The notes: generated by a model not told the origin, from the letters alone. A stretch of 64,000 nt of DNA from Marinirhabdus sp963793275 (GCA_963793275.1 CAWBZL010000001.1:248001-312000), one strand, 5' to 3'. Shown: positions 1 through 9,726, numbered from the stretch's first letter. Numbers and translations are program-made.

Positions 1-65
1 TCAATATACCAACGAAAGTGTGCTTTTAAAAATGTGGATTCATAAATTTGTCATAAATTTCAGCT

Positions 66-1145
66 ATGGCAGCACAGAATAAAAAATCGAAGTCACTTCA
101 GGAAAAAGAAGGGATCGCTACTCCGGATATGATGTCGTCAAAAGCAGCCAGAGCCATTCAGCAAAAACGAAGCATAACGCCTTCTGCTGAAAAATTAACC
201 AATGCTATTTTAGAGGGAAATATCACGTCCCTAAGCCAGGCCATTACACTTATTGAGAGTACCGCAAAAAAACATGCAGCACTGGCCGAAGACATCATAA
301 AAATATGCTTGCCACACGCAAATAAAAGTATTAGAATAGGTATTACCGGTGTTCCCGGAGTTGGAAAAAGCTCTTTTATTGAACGCTTTGGAATGTTGCT
401 GACCGCCGAGGGAAAAAAAGTAGCGGTCTTAGCTGTAGACCCAAGTAGCTCCCTAAGTAAAGGCAGCATTCTGGGAGATAAAACAAGAATGGAAGAGCTG
501 GTTAAAAACCCAAATGCTTTTATACGCCCTTCTGCCAGCGGGACATCTCTGGGCGGTGTAGCCAGAAAAACACGGGAAGCCATTATTGTATGTGAAGCGG
601 CCGGATACGATGTTATAATTATTGAAACTGTGGGCGTGGGACAAAGTGAAACCGCTGTACATTCAATGACCGATTTCTTTTTATTGCTGAAACTTGCTGG
701 AGCAGGAGACGAATTACAAGGTATTAAACGCGGTATTATGGAAATGGCAGATGCTATAGCTATTAATAAAGCAGATGGCGAAAACCTAAAAGCAGCAAAA
801 CTTGCCAAAACCGAATTTAACAGAGCGCTCCACCTCTACCCGCCAAAAGACAACGGATGGACTCCTAAAACTCTTACCTGTTCTGCCTTGAAAAATGAAG
901 GTATTGTTGAAATATGGGAACTTATTTCAACATATATAGAAGAAGCAAAAAATACTGCATTTTTTCAGCAAAGAAGACACGACCAAAACAAATTCTGGTT
1001 GCTCCAAACTATTGAAAATACATTGAAAAGTGACTTCTACGAAAATCCAAAAATTAAAGACGCGCTGGAAGATCAAATTGAATTATTGAGCGAGGGGAGC
1101 GTGACGCCGTTTCAGGCAGCGGAAGTGTTGTTGAAACTTACCTAA
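66..1145 (+). CDS. meaB: Methylmalonyl-CoA mutase-associated GTPase MeaB (ArgK family)
   Basis: G3E-family P-loop GTPase that protects and reloads B12-dependent acyl-CoA mutases. The Walker A motif GVPGVGKSS lies near residue 97, followed by the DPSSS, ETVGVGQSE and NKADG elements of the MeaB/ArgK family. At 359 residues the length is normal for the family. A TAAATTTG -7 element at 43-50 sits just upstream of the ATG. The last codons overlap the 3' end of the convergent epimerase gene by 8 bases. A second, fused MeaB-like domain occurs in the IcmF gene at 42-43.9 kb, so the cell has two mutase chaperones; this one probably serves a separate methylmalonyl-CoA mutase outside the window (inference). 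Confidence 0.95.
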   Translation: MAAQNKKSKSLQEKEGIATPDMMSSKAARAIQQKRSITPSAEKLTNAILEGNITSLSQAITLIESTAKKHAALAEDIIKICLPHANKSIRIGITGVPGVGKSSFIERFGMLLTAEGKKVAVLAVDPSSSLSKGSILGDKTRMEELVKNPNAFIRPSASGTSLGGVARKTREAIIVCEAAGYDVIIIETVGVGQSETAVHSMTDFFLLLKLAGAGDELQGIKRGIMEMADAIAINKADGENLKAAKLAKTEFNRALHLYPPKDNGWTPKTLTCSALKNEGIVEIWELISTYIEEAKNTAFFQQRRHDQNKFWLLQTIENTLKSDFYENPKIKDALEDQIELLSEGSVTPFQAAEVLLKLT

Positions 1146-2079
1146 AATTATTTCTAAACCAGGCCACCTGAGCCTCCAACCCTTCCTTTAAACCGGTTTG
1201 CGGATTGTAATTAAGTAGTCTTCTGGCTTTATCAATATTGGCTTTGGTACGCGACTGGTCTCCGGGACGCGCAGGTTTGTTGGCAACTTGTATCGTATGT
1301 CCAAGAATTTCTTCAACAGTAGCAATACCTTTTGCAGTGGTGTTTTCTTCTTCGGTGCCTAAATTGAATATTTCGGTATTACAAACGGCGGTGTGATCCA
1401 GAACACTTACAATACCATCCACAATATCCTGTACGTAGGTAAAACTTCGTAAATGTTTTTCGCTTCCATCGTATAACGGAAATGGCTTTTTGTTAAGGCC
1501 GCAATCTATTAAACGCGTGTATAATTTATCCGGACGCTCTCTAGGCCCATAAACAGAGTACAATCTAAAAGAAGTACTCTTAAGTAATCCTCTTCTTGCG
1601 TACGCCAATACCAATTGCTCCGCAGCCAGTTTTGTAACTCCGTACCAACTCGCTGGCAAAGGTGCTTCGTCTTCTGTTAACGTGGCGTGCAAACCGTAGA
1701 TAGATGAAGTAGCAATATTTACAAAAAATGGCTTTTTTTCAAGCCCTTCAATAGCGTCCAGCATACGTTGTGTTGCCTGAATATTATTGCTGAAGTACGC
1801 ATCAAAAGTACTGGTTGCCGAAATCCCCGGTTGGGCTGCAAAATGAAAAATAAAGGAAATTTCTTCGGTGATTAGGGTGGAAAGATCGTCTGTACGTAAA
1901 TCTATTTTTTGAACCTCAATGCCCTTTTCAGCTAAACTTTCAGCATTCTTCTTTTTTAAAGAGATATCGTAATAGTCAGAGAAATTATCGATAGCCAATA
2001 CGCTATGCCCCAAAGAGTGTAGTCTTTCTGCCGTGTGAGAACCTATAAATCCTGCTGCGCCTGTTACGAGTATGTTCAT
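1138..2079 (-). CDS. NAD-dependent epimerase/dehydratase (UDP-glucuronate 4-epimerase-like)
   Basis: Short-chain dehydrogenase-type sugar-nucleotide epimerase. The N-terminal Rossmann motif TGAAGFIGSH and the catalytic YGVTK (YxxxK) are present. The closest named types are UDP-glucuronate 4-epimerases and other WbpP/GalE-like enzymes, so the exact substrate is uncertain. The reading frame is open to 2157, but a TATTTTTG element on this strand at 2104-2111 places the transcription start inside that extension. I therefore choose the ATG at 2079 directly before NILVTGAAG, giving 313 residues. Convergent with meaB, with overlapping 3' ends. Confidence 0.85.
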   Translation of the reverse strand: MNILVTGAAGFIGSHTAERLHSLGHSVLAIDNFSDYYDISLKKKNAESLAEKGIEVQKIDLRTDDLSTLITEEISFIFHFAAQPGISATSTFDAYFSNNIQATQRMLDAIEGLEKKPFFVNIATSSIYGLHATLTEDEAPLPASWYGVTKLAAEQLVLAYARRGLLKSTSFRLYSVYGPRERPDKLYTRLIDCGLNKKPFPLYDGSEKHLRSFTYVQDIVDGIVSVLDHTAVCNTEIFNLGTEEENTTAKGIATVEEILGHTIQVANKPARPGDQSRTKANIDKARRLLNYNPQTGLKEGLEAQVAWFRNNFR

Positions 2080-2259
2080 GGAAAATGCTATGCAATTAAA
2101 AACCAAAAATACTATAATTTGCAGGAATGATAGATATAGATTGGAGGCTTTCCTCATTTTGAGTTAAGAATTAAGGGTGAAATTTTATGAATAGTATTCA
2201 CTTTTTGTAGTTGGGGCTTATTGAAACTTGTATCGAAAGATCGAGTTCAAAAAAAAGCA

Positions 2260-2267
2260 TACTTTTG
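2260..2267 (+). promoter_or_regulatory. -7 promoter element (TACTTTTG) for the GT2 operon
   Basis: TACTTTTG matches the Bacteroidota -7 consensus TAnnTTTG exactly. It lies inside the longest version of the downstream reading frame, which argues against the upstream TTG at 2221 as start and for the TTG at 2287. No convincing TTG -33 element stands at the usual distance. Confidence 0.55.
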
Positions 2268-2286
2268 CATCCAAACCAATACTACC

Positions 2287-3003
2287 TTGCAGGACTACCA
2301 GTTTACCATAATAGTACCCGTTTATAATGAAGAAGACAACCTGGAGAGAGTTGAAAAAGAGCTGTTGGCATTTACCAAAATTGCTTCAAAGAAAACAAGT
2401 ATTCTTTTTGTAAACGACGGTTCCAAAGATAAAAGCCAACAACTAATTGAAGCGATCTGCTTACGAAATGAAGTTTTCAACTTTATAAATTTTAAAGAAA
2501 ACCGAGGGTTGAGTGCTGCCATTAAAGCTGGTTTTGACCACGTTGAGGCGCCGCTGGTTGGGTATATTGATAGCGATCTACAAACGGCTCCGGGAGACTT
2601 TAACCTGTTGCTTGAAAAAATTGGACCATACGATCTGGTTACAGGTGTACGCGCCAACCGAAAGGACAAATTTGTAAAAAACATGTCTTCCAAAATAGCG
2701 AACGGAATAAGACGTGCTTTTACCCACGATGGGATGGACGATACCGGCTGCCCATTAAAAGTAATTAAGACAGTCTACGCTAAGCGCATCCCTATGTTTA
2801 AAGGGTTACACCGTTTTTTACCGGCAATGATCCTGCTCCAAAATGGAAAAGTGATCCAAGTACCCGTTCAGCATTTTCCACGAATTGCAGGAACAGCCAA
2901 ATTTGGTGTATGGAACCGTTTGTTAGGGCCTTTAATGGATTGTTTCGCCTATCTCTGGATGAAGAAAAAGTATATTAATTACGAAGTAAAATCTAAAGGA
3001 TGA
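2287..3003 (+). CDS. Glycosyltransferase family 2 (DPM1/ArnC-like)
   Basis: GT-A fold transferase likely to move a sugar onto a polyprenyl phosphate carrier at the inner leaflet. It shows the GT2 start VPVYNEEDN, the VNDGSKD motif and the metal-binding DSDLQ (DxD). There is no C-terminal pair of membrane helices, unlike full ArnC proteins. I choose the TTG at 2287 because a strong -7 element sits at 2260-2267; the frame itself is open from a TTG at 2221. The stop overlaps the ATG of the LAB_N gene (ATGA), so the three genes 2287-5268 form one operon. Substrate not determinable from sequence. Confidence 0.85.
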   Translation: MQDYQFTIIVPVYNEEDNLERVEKELLAFTKIASKKTSILFVNDGSKDKSQQLIEAICLRNEVFNFINFKENRGLSAAIKAGFDHVEAPLVGYIDSDLQTAPGDFNLLLEKIGPYDLVTGVRANRKDKFVKNMSSKIANGIRRAFTHDGMDDTGCPLKVIKTVYAKRIPMFKGLHRFLPAMILLQNGKVIQVPVQHFPRIAGTAKFGVWNRLLGPLMDCFAYLWMKKKYINYEVKSKG

Positions 3004-3626
3004 GCGACTGGCTTATTTATACCATTGGTTTTTTAGCACAATTACTATTCTCTGGCAGACTTATTTTACAATGGATGCTTTCAGAAAAAAGCAAACGCGT
3101 TATTACGCCATCTATCTTTTGGAAATTAAGTCTTTTTGCCTCATTTCTTCTATTTGTATACGGATATGCCCGCAACGATTTTGCGATCATGCTAGGGCAA
3201 ACGCTTACCTACTACATTTATATTAGAAATCTCCAATTGCAGGGCGAATGGCAAAAATCGCCCAAATGGTTTCAGTTATTTTTATATGTTTTTCCTGTGT
3301 TTGTAGTTGTGTACTCCTACAATAACGGTGAATATGATCTGGAACAACTTTTTAGCACCGCAAATATCTCAACGTGGCTACTTATCCTGGGAATTGTTTC
3401 TCAAATAGTATTTACATTACGATTTGTATACCAATGGCTTTATTCTGAAAAAACAAAAACATCTCAACTCCCCGTTGGATTCTGGAGAATGAGTGTTTTG
3501 GGAGCCTCCCTAATTTTAACATACGCTATTTTACGAAAAGACCCGGTACTTTTTGTAGGACACATTGCCGGACTTGTGATTTATGTGCGTAATATTTTCA
3601 TCTGGAAAAAACAACTAGATGAATAG
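3000..3626 (+). CDS. LAB_N domain membrane protein (lipid-A-disaccharide synthase N-terminal-like)
   Basis: Small integral membrane protein with two copies of the LAB_N fold: residues about 4-75 and 125-205 each contain a GRxxxQWxxSEK-like stretch (GRLILQWMLSEKSK and RFVYQWLYSEKTK) followed by hydrophobic helices. LAB_N domains occur beside GT2 and ArnT-type genes and are thought to help in lipid-linked sugar export or transfer, but the biochemistry is not settled. Starts by ATGA overlap with the GT2 gene and overlaps the downstream GT39 gene by 8 bases, so expression is tightly coupled. Confidence 0.85.
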   Translation: MSDWLIYTIGFLAQLLFSGRLILQWMLSEKSKRVITPSIFWKLSLFASFLLFVYGYARNDFAIMLGQTLTYYIYIRNLQLQGEWQKSPKWFQLFLYVFPVFVVVYSYNNGEYDLEQLFSTANISTWLLILGIVSQIVFTLRFVYQWLYSEKTKTSQLPVGFWRMSVLGASLILTYAILRKDPVLFVGHIAGLVIYVRNIFIWKKQLDE

Positions 3627-5268
3627 ACTACAGAATAATCATATTTTACTATTATGCGTTACGTGCATCGCTATTTTCTTTGTGAATCTCGATGCCTTGT
3701 ACGTAAATATTATGGAAGCCAGAAATTTTGCTACTGCCCGTGAGATGTTACACGATGGTAACTGGTTATTAACTACATTGAACGGTGAACCGCGGTATCA
3801 AAAACCACCTTTGCCTACGTGGCTTTCGGCTATAACGGGAGCTATTTTCGGACTGAAAAGCTTAACGGCTATGCGATTACCTGCTGCCCTGGTAACATTG
3901 CTTCTGGTGCTAACCACATATAAATTCACGATACGTTTCAGTGAGAATAAAACACTGGCTTTTGTTGGTTCACTTATCCTTGCCACCTCATTTTATATTG
4001 TTTTTTCTGGCCGAAACGGGCAATGGGATATTTTTACCCACGCCTTTATGATGGTATGTATTTACCAATTATATTTATTTTTTACTTCTGAAAATTTAAA
4101 ATATCAGCGTATCCTTATCGCTGCATTATTTTTTGGGGCTTCGTTTATGAGTAAAGGCCCGGTGTCATTATATGCTTTACTACTTCCGTTCCTCATTGCA
4201 TTTGGTATAGCCTTTAAATTTAAAAAATTTAAAAGCCGAATACTGCCTTTATTAGTTTTCCTGTTAGTTTCCTTGTTACTTTCAGGTTGGTGGTATTGGT
4301 ATACATATACGTTCGATCCTGAAACAGTGGCCAAAATCACGGACAAGGAAACCAGTAACTGGACGGGGTACAATGTGCGTCCCTTTTATTATTACTGGAG
4401 TTTCTTTACCCAAAGTGGCGTATGGACCATTCCTGCTTTTATTGGCTTATTGTATCCGTACGTAAAGAACCGCGTAAGCGACAAAAAAGGGTACTTATTT
4501 ACGTTTTTATGGACCATGAGTTCTGTGGTGTTATTGTCTGTGATTCCTGAAAAGAAATCGCGCTATTTACTCCCCGTTCTTATTCCATTAGCACTAAATA
4601 CAGCGTATTACATAGAATATTTATTTCTGAAATTTTCCGACTTAAAAGATAAGCGAGAAACTGTTCCGGTCTATTTTAACTTCGGTCTTATTGCTGGTAT
4701 TGGCATCTTTTTTCCTATTGGTGGGTATTTATTTCTGAAAGATGCCTTAACGGGATATTGGTTTTGGTTTATCCTGTTGTCTATCGCATTGGCAAGCGTT
4801 GGAATTTTTATCTTAGGAAAACTACTCAGAAAAAAAATACGAGCTGTTTTTTATGGAACCATTGTATTTATTGCTGTAATTATGTGTTTTGGGATGCCCA
4901 TGGCGAAAGCCTTAACAATTAATCCGGAGTATAGATCACTTTCAAAACTAAACGATTGGCAGGATGCCCATAATAATATCTCGGTTTATGAGTATTCTTC
5001 TTTCACTCCTGAAATGATCTGGGATTACGGAAAGCCAATCCCTAAAATTATCGATTCCGGAACGGCGACTATTCCTTCTGAAAATACATTTGCTGTTCTG
5101 GTTGCCGAAGAAGACCTCCAAAAATTTAAAAAAACCTTTGAAAATTATACTGTAGAAAAAATTGATCGGTACGATATGAACCCGAATGCTCCTGGAAGTA
5201 GATCACACAGGTCCAGACTTTGGAGGGATTTGTACAGAGTTACTGCGCTTCCTTCGGTACAATATTGA
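3619..5268 (+). CDS. ArnT-like / GT39-type integral membrane glycosyltransferase
   Basis: Multi-pass transferase of the GT-C (PMT/ArnT) superfamily, 549 residues. The first periplasmic loop carries the acidic EARNFATAREML segment and the YQKPPLPTWLSA stretch typical of ArnT-like enzymes, followed by about ten further hydrophobic helices and a soluble C-terminal tail. Such enzymes use polyprenyl-phosphate sugars to decorate lipid A or other periplasmic acceptors. Here the donor would be made by the GT2 gene two positions upstream. ATG overlaps the LAB_N stop. Whether the product is aminoarabinose, mannose or another sugar cannot be told. Confidence 0.85.
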   Translation: MNRLQNNHILLLCVTCIAIFFVNLDALYVNIMEARNFATAREMLHDGNWLLTTLNGEPRYQKPPLPTWLSAITGAIFGLKSLTAMRLPAALVTLLLVLTTYKFTIRFSENKTLAFVGSLILATSFYIVFSGRNGQWDIFTHAFMMVCIYQLYLFFTSENLKYQRILIAALFFGASFMSKGPVSLYALLLPFLIAFGIAFKFKKFKSRILPLLVFLLVSLLLSGWWYWYTYTFDPETVAKITDKETSNWTGYNVRPFYYYWSFFTQSGVWTIPAFIGLLYPYVKNRVSDKKGYLFTFLWTMSSVVLLSVIPEKKSRYLLPVLIPLALNTAYYIEYLFLKFSDLKDKRETVPVYFNFGLIAGIGIFFPIGGYLFLKDALTGYWFWFILLSIALASVGIFILGKLLRKKIRAVFYGTIVFIAVIMCFGMPMAKALTINPEYRSLSKLNDWQDAHNNISVYEYSSFTPEMIWDYGKPIPKIIDSGTATIPSENTFAVLVAEEDLQKFKKTFENYTVEKIDRYDMNPNAPGSRSHRSRLWRDLYRVTALPSVQY

Positions 5269-5349
5269 TTTACGCTGTGCTTACAGGTAAAATCACTCAG
5301 TACCCTTAAATTATTAGTTTTATGAAACAAGTTTTAATGTTGGAGGTTT

Positions 5350-5919
5350 TTAGTTTCCAAACTTTTTTTGGCTCCATAGCTGTATATTGTAAAACAGCCA
5401 GCCCAGCAATCCGCCAAAAAACATTCCTGTAATAATGTCTAACGGATAATGAACTCCTAAATAAATACGGCTATACGCAGTCATAACTGCCCAAAGGAGC
5501 AATAAAAAAGGAAGATACCTATACCACTTTTGAAGGGTAAGCCCTAAAAAAACAGCGGCTCCCATACTACTGGCGGCGTGCGCCGAAAAATAACCATAAC
5601 GGCCACAACCATCTGCCACAAAACGCATTACTTCTTTCAACTCCTCTACCCTGCATGGTCTTGGGCGTTGGAACAATACATATTTAAAGAGGTTGGCCAA
5701 TTGGTCTGTAGCAGTAATTAATAACGCTGCACACACCACTACTACCAACGTGCCTTTCAGTTTGTAATGTTTGTAAATTAATAATAGTAATATAAAATAC
5801 AATGGAATTGAAGACCATTTTTCGGTTACGATTTGCCAAAAACCATCCCAGGATTCGCTTCCCAGATTGTTAAGAAACAGGAATAGCTCAGTATCATATT
5901 GAAGGAGTTCTTCAATCAT
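5350..5919 (-). CDS. PAP2-family phosphatase
   Basis: Membrane phosphatase of the type 2 phosphatidic acid phosphatase family, 189 residues, with five or six membrane helices. All three catalytic motifs are visible: KYVLFQRPRP (KxxxxxxRP), FSAHAASS (the PSGH position) and SRIYLGVHYPLD (SRxxxxxHxxxD). Candidates are undecaprenyl pyrophosphate, phosphatidylglycerophosphate or lipid A phosphatase. Its position next to the ArnT-like set suggests lipid A or lipid-carrier dephosphorylation (inference). The ATG overlaps the stop of the small gene upstream by 8 bases. Confidence 0.9.
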   Translation of the reverse strand: MIEELLQYDTELFLFLNNLGSESWDGFWQIVTEKWSSIPLYFILLLLIYKHYKLKGTLVVVVCAALLITATDQLANLFKYVLFQRPRPCRVEELKEVMRFVADGCGRYGYFSAHAASSMGAAVFLGLTLQKWYRYLPFLLLLWAVMTAYSRIYLGVHYPLDIITGMFFGGLLGWLFYNIQLWSQKKFGN

Positions 5920-6142
5920 CTTCGTAACGGGCTACTTCACGGTCGTAGAAATCTGTGGCTTCTTTTATGTAGTTTTCGGTTTCAGACTCCAGTTCCTTTT
6001 GGTCGTGGTTGTCAAACTCTTCCAGCCATTCTACTTCGTCATTTTCAAGATTAATGATAAAGCGGGGAAATTCGGTGTGTATCACGAAAATCGCGTCCGG
6101 GAAATCGGTATTGTCGCCAAGAATATATTTTGGAAGCTCCAT
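5912..6142 (-). CDS. Conserved hypothetical acidic protein, 76 aa
   Basis: Short, strongly acidic, probably cytoplasmic protein with no membrane segment or signal peptide. Its middle (FVIHTEFPRFIINLEND) looks like a small beta-sheet and the C-terminal half is a charged helix. I do not recognise a named domain. It is the first gene of a two-gene unit with the PAP2 phosphatase, overlapping it by 8 bases, so the two are probably co-translated. Confidence 0.7.
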   Translation of the reverse strand: MELPKYILGDNTDFPDAIFVIHTEFPRFIINLENDEVEWLEEFDNHDQKELESETENYIKEATDFYDREVARYEDD

Positions 6143-6184
6143 AGGGTTTGGGTTGGTAAAATTTCTTTGTAAAATTACGTAAAA

Positions 6185-7576
6185 TTAATTCTTTTCAATT
6201 TCCGCACTATTAATTGCCACCATCGTCTTCGACAAATAATGAAACCTTATAAATAAAAGGATCCCGGAGGCCGTGAGCCCAGCCAACAAACCTATCCAGA
6301 TACCCGAGCTTTCATATGCTGTGTGCATGCTTAAATAATATGATATTGGGAACCCAATAAGCCAATAGGCAATAAATGTGATAAGAGTGGGTATTTTAAC
6401 GTCCTGCATTCCGCGTAAAGCGCCCAGAGCAACCACTTGTAGGGTATCACTAATCTGAAAAACAGCCGATATTAACACCAACTTAGCCGCAATACTCGCC
6501 ACTTGGTAATTATCTGCAAACTCCAGATCATTATCGTAATCCAGATATAATTTAGGTAATGCCTCGTTAAATACGATAAAAAATAACGCAAAAACTACTG
6601 CAAAGATGGTAGAAAGTAAAAATATAGAAAGGGCAATTCTACGTAGTTCTATAAAGCGCCTTAATCCTTTTTGGTTTCCAATGCGTATCGTTGCCGCCAC
6701 GCTAAAACCCATTGCAACCATAAAAGTCATGGAGGATAGGTTTAAGGCAATTTGATTGGCAGCTTGCGGATTTTTACCCAAAATACCCGAAAGCCAAACA
6801 GCACTGGTAAAGATAGCAACCTCAAAAAACATTTGTAATGCCGAAGGAAACCCAAGGTTAACTAACTTTTTAAGCATGGCTTTGGAAAGCGTGAAAATTT
6901 TAATATTTCTTACGTAGTCCCGTGCTTTATAATGTTGAGAAAGCACATACCACAAATAAACAACCATAATAACACGCGAAGCCAGTGTGCCAATAGCTGC
7001 TCCAACCACGCCTAGTTCTGGCATTCCAAATTTCCCGAATATAAAAATATAATTAAGAATTACATTTACCACATTGGCTGCTATAGTAGCATACATTGGG
7101 TATTTGGTTAGTGAAAGTCCGTCACTAAATTGCTTAAACGCCTGAAAAATTATAAGAGGTAACAATGAGATGGCGACCAAATTTAAATACGGCATGGCCA
7201 GATCTACAACTTCGGGTGGTTGTTTCATTGCGTACATGAGAGGTTTTGCTATAAAAACGGTCAAGAACAATGCAATCCCTAAAACAATACATAAAAACAA
7301 CCCATGTTTAAAAGCAGATTTTCCAGCTTCAAAATTATTTTCGCCGTCGGCTTCGGCAACCAAAGGAGTAATGGCTGTAGAAAAACCAATACCCAAACTC
7401 ATAGCAATAAACATAAAACTATTTCCTAAAGACACAGCCGCTAGCTCCGCCGTACCTAATTGGCCCACCATAATATTATCTACCAACTGTACCACAGTGT
7501 GTCCCAGCATCCCCAAAATAATGGGCGTAGCCAACTTTATGTTATATTTAAATTCCTTGGTATATTGCTGTAACAA
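6185..7576 (-). CDS. MATE family efflux transporter (NorM-like)
   Basis: Twelve-helix Na+/H+-coupled multidrug exporter, 463 residues, the normal length. The N-terminal half has the MATE signature region around PIILGMLGHTVVQLVDNIMVG and the duplicated half begins near residue 240. The start is a TTG at 7576; a TAACTTTG -7 element on the same strand at 7594-7601 supports transcription beginning just before it, and no ATG lies upstream in frame. A TTG (CAA at 7626-7628 on the plus strand) 24 bases further up could be its -33. Transcribed divergently from the small membrane protein at 7654. Confidence 0.9.
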   Translation of the reverse strand: MLQQYTKEFKYNIKLATPIILGMLGHTVVQLVDNIMVGQLGTAELAAVSLGNSFMFIAMSLGIGFSTAITPLVAEADGENNFEAGKSAFKHGLFLCIVLGIALFLTVFIAKPLMYAMKQPPEVVDLAMPYLNLVAISLLPLIIFQAFKQFSDGLSLTKYPMYATIAANVVNVILNYIFIFGKFGMPELGVVGAAIGTLASRVIMVVYLWYVLSQHYKARDYVRNIKIFTLSKAMLKKLVNLGFPSALQMFFEVAIFTSAVWLSGILGKNPQAANQIALNLSSMTFMVAMGFSVAATIRIGNQKGLRRFIELRRIALSIFLLSTIFAVVFALFFIVFNEALPKLYLDYDNDLEFADNYQVASIAAKLVLISAVFQISDTLQVVALGALRGMQDVKIPTLITFIAYWLIGFPISYYLSMHTAYESSGIWIGLLAGLTASGILLFIRFHYLSKTMVAINSAEIEKN

Positions 7577-7653
7577 GTTTTGGTATTTTTGGGCAAAGTT
7601 AGAAAACGGAGGTTCTAAAAAGGTACAATAGCAAAAATTAATTTTTACTCCTT

Positions 7654-7992
7654 ATGGAAAAGTACAAAGACCGCCTACGCATCTACCTCATCATTAGTAG
7701 TATTGTGTGGTTTTTCTCCCTATTTCCGGCTTTATTTATGGCTATGTTTTCGCCTATGTTGTTTGATGCGCCAGGTTCGGAAAGCAGTTTCTGGACAATT
7801 GCTATTTCATCTGCTATGCTAAGCTACCCTCTTGTAACCATTTTGAGTATCATTTTTTGCTGGGTGTTTTTTGTGAAGAAAAAACTGAAAGCTTCTCTTG
7901 TCGTAAGTTTAGCTCCCTTGGTATGGATTGGTGTAAACATGCTCTTATGGGTGTGTCTTGAAATTTTCTGCGATGGTAGATTTACCTGCTAA
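7654..7992 (+). CDS. Small membrane protein of unknown function, 112 aa
   Basis: Three hydrophobic segments (about residues 10-35, 47-70 and 78-103) separated by short charged loops, with a basic KKKLK stretch before the third. No domain is recognised. The stop lies only five bases before the ATG of the DUF1853 gene, so the two are probably one transcript. Confidence 0.6.
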   Translation: MEKYKDRLRIYLIISSIVWFFSLFPALFMAMFSPMLFDAPGSESSFWTIAISSAMLSYPLVTILSIIFCWVFFVKKKLKASLVVSLAPLVWIGVNMLLWVCLEIFCDGRFTC

Positions 7993-7996
7993 CTCT

Positions 7997-8798
7997 ATGA
8001 ATTTATCACATTATTTTCTGAAAGTTCCTGAGCTGAAAGTATCTTTTGCAACATTTCCCTTTGCTCCATTTTCGCTGAAAATTGCAGATGCTGAAAATTT
8101 TTCTATCGATTTTCCTGCTGAAAAAATGCTGGGAAAGCAAGCCGAATATTTATTTGAAAACTGGCTGAAACATTCGCAACGGTTTCAATTATTGGCTGCA
8201 AATATTCAAATTCAAGGGGAAACTAAGACGTTGGGGGAGCTGGATTATGTAGTGAGAGCTATTGAAACAAATGAGACTTTGCATATTGAACTTGCCTGTA
8301 AATTTTATGTACTCGATGAAACATTGGGAACAAAAGTTTCAGCACAATGGATTGGTCAGTAATCGAAAAGACAGGTTAGCAGACAAGCTGGAAAAAATGA
8401 AAACGAAGCAGTTTCCCCTCATATATGAAGCTGCCTCTGCTTCGGTTTTTGAAGCACTTCAGTTGGATGTTTCAGCAATTAAGCAACACTATTGTTTAAA
8501 AGCCTTTTTATTTATACCAAAAAAATTTCAGCAACACGCACTTCCTAAAGAATATAGGGAGTGTCTGGCAGGTCATTATATAAAATGGACAGAACTGGAT
8601 TCAGAAAAAAATAGTACAGCCCTGTACGCCCTTCCGCAGAAAAAAGAATGGTTACTCCCCCCCAAAAGTATAACAAACTGGCTTTCCTATCCGGAAGCAA
8701 AAGAGGCTATTAAAAATTCAATTGCCGAAAAGCGTTCGCCGTTGGTTTATAAAAAAGGTGTTGGAGGTATTGAAAAATTTTTTGTGGTGTGGTGGTGA
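7997..8798 (+). pseudogene. DUF1853 family protein, frameshifted
   Basis: Both halves match DUF1853: an N-terminal part with GELDYVV and ELACKFYV, and a C-terminal part starting SNRKDRLADKL, which in the family follows directly after W-I-G(-P). Here the first frame reads WIGQ-stop at about 8350-8362, and the rest continues in the next frame (8262-8798 open). Removing one base near 8357 or adding two restores about 266 codons, the usual family length. The fold resembles restriction-type nucleases but the function is unknown. Either a recent pseudogene or a sequencing indel; see the finding on indels. Confidence 0.75.
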
Positions 8799-9008
8799 GC
8801 CCCCTTCGGGATTTTGGGTGATAGAGATGTAACCTAACACACGTTCTTACCGAAATCCACCTTCCTCCAAAACGCAGCAAAAAAACTACTTTATTCCATA
8901 CAAAAACAGGTTGCTTCTGGGGAAGAAGCTAAGTATTAGTTTACTACAGGTAGGATATACCTAAAGTAAGCATCGCTACCATACTCTGAAACTTCGTATT
9001 TAAAAAAA

Positions 9009-9719
9009 TTATCTGATCGTCTTTTTCCCTTCAATGGTAATGGGTGAACCTTCTGCCAACATTACAGATTTTGGTTTTGCATCATTCAAAAAACGAAAAT
9101 CTTCGCCGTATTCGCGGGCAAAATCGGCTTTAATTGTATAGTTCTTCACATCGTATGCTTGCCATTTGGGATGAGTAACCTCATATTCAGTAGTTTTTTG
9201 TTGGTCTGTTTTATTGTATCCCCAATAATGCTCGGTGATAAATTCGGTTTCAGAATCCAGCGGAATTGGCTTCGCTATGTTGCCCGAAGTCACCGAAAAT
9301 GAAAACCAATCATTTTTGTTCTTCCAATGGTACGTAGTGATTAAATCATTGTCCTTTTCTTCCCATATGTGACTCATTTTACGGGTTTCATAAGCTTCGT
9401 TATACAAGGTATTCGCTACGAACGTTATAGCGTGTTTTGGAACAATTTCCTTAACAAAAACAACTCCCCGCTTCCAAATATTATTTTCTTTAAAGCGAAC
9501 GTAAAATCGCAGGTTCACTTCTTCAAAATGTACGTGACCCGGCACTTTTATACCCAGAACTTTAGTGTTTTTGAACATAAAACCTACGAGACTTGCATAA
9601 CAACAACCATTATAGAAATCTAATTCGGTTTTATAAGGAAGATAAGGTTTTAACATAGCAGGGTCTACTTCGTAGTTCGCCAGGGCCAGTCGTCGCCATT
9701 CTGCTGTTAAAAAACTCAT
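9009..9719 (-). CDS. DUF2071 family protein (YqjF-like)
   Basis: 236-residue protein matching the DUF2071/YqjF family: it starts with SFLTAEWRRLALANY, has the LPYKTELDFYNGCCYASLVGF segment, a conserved EVNLRFYV strand and RGVVFVKEIVP. No signal peptide or membrane helix, so probably cytoplasmic. The family is structurally related to acetoacetate decarboxylase-like folds but has no established reaction. Seven bases downstream of the M28 peptidase gene, so likely co-transcribed. Confidence 0.85.
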   Translation of the reverse strand: MSFLTAEWRRLALANYEVDPAMLKPYLPYKTELDFYNGCCYASLVGFMFKNTKVLGIKVPGHVHFEEVNLRFYVRFKENNIWKRGVVFVKEIVPKHAITFVANTLYNEAYETRKMSHIWEEKDNDLITTYHWKNKNDWFSFSVTSGNIAKPIPLDSETEFITEHYWGYNKTDQQKTTEYEVTHPKWQAYDVKNYTIKADFAREYGEDFRFLNDAKPKSVMLAEGSPITIEGKKTIR

Positions 9720-9726
9720 ACAATCG

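Noticed and set aside
158..808. Long antisense open frame inside meaB
   Set aside because: Shadow of a strongly coding gene; low-complexity Ser/Ile-rich product, no start context.
8799..9008. Gene in the gap after DUF1853
   Set aside because: No frame with a start and coding character; only AT-rich filler.
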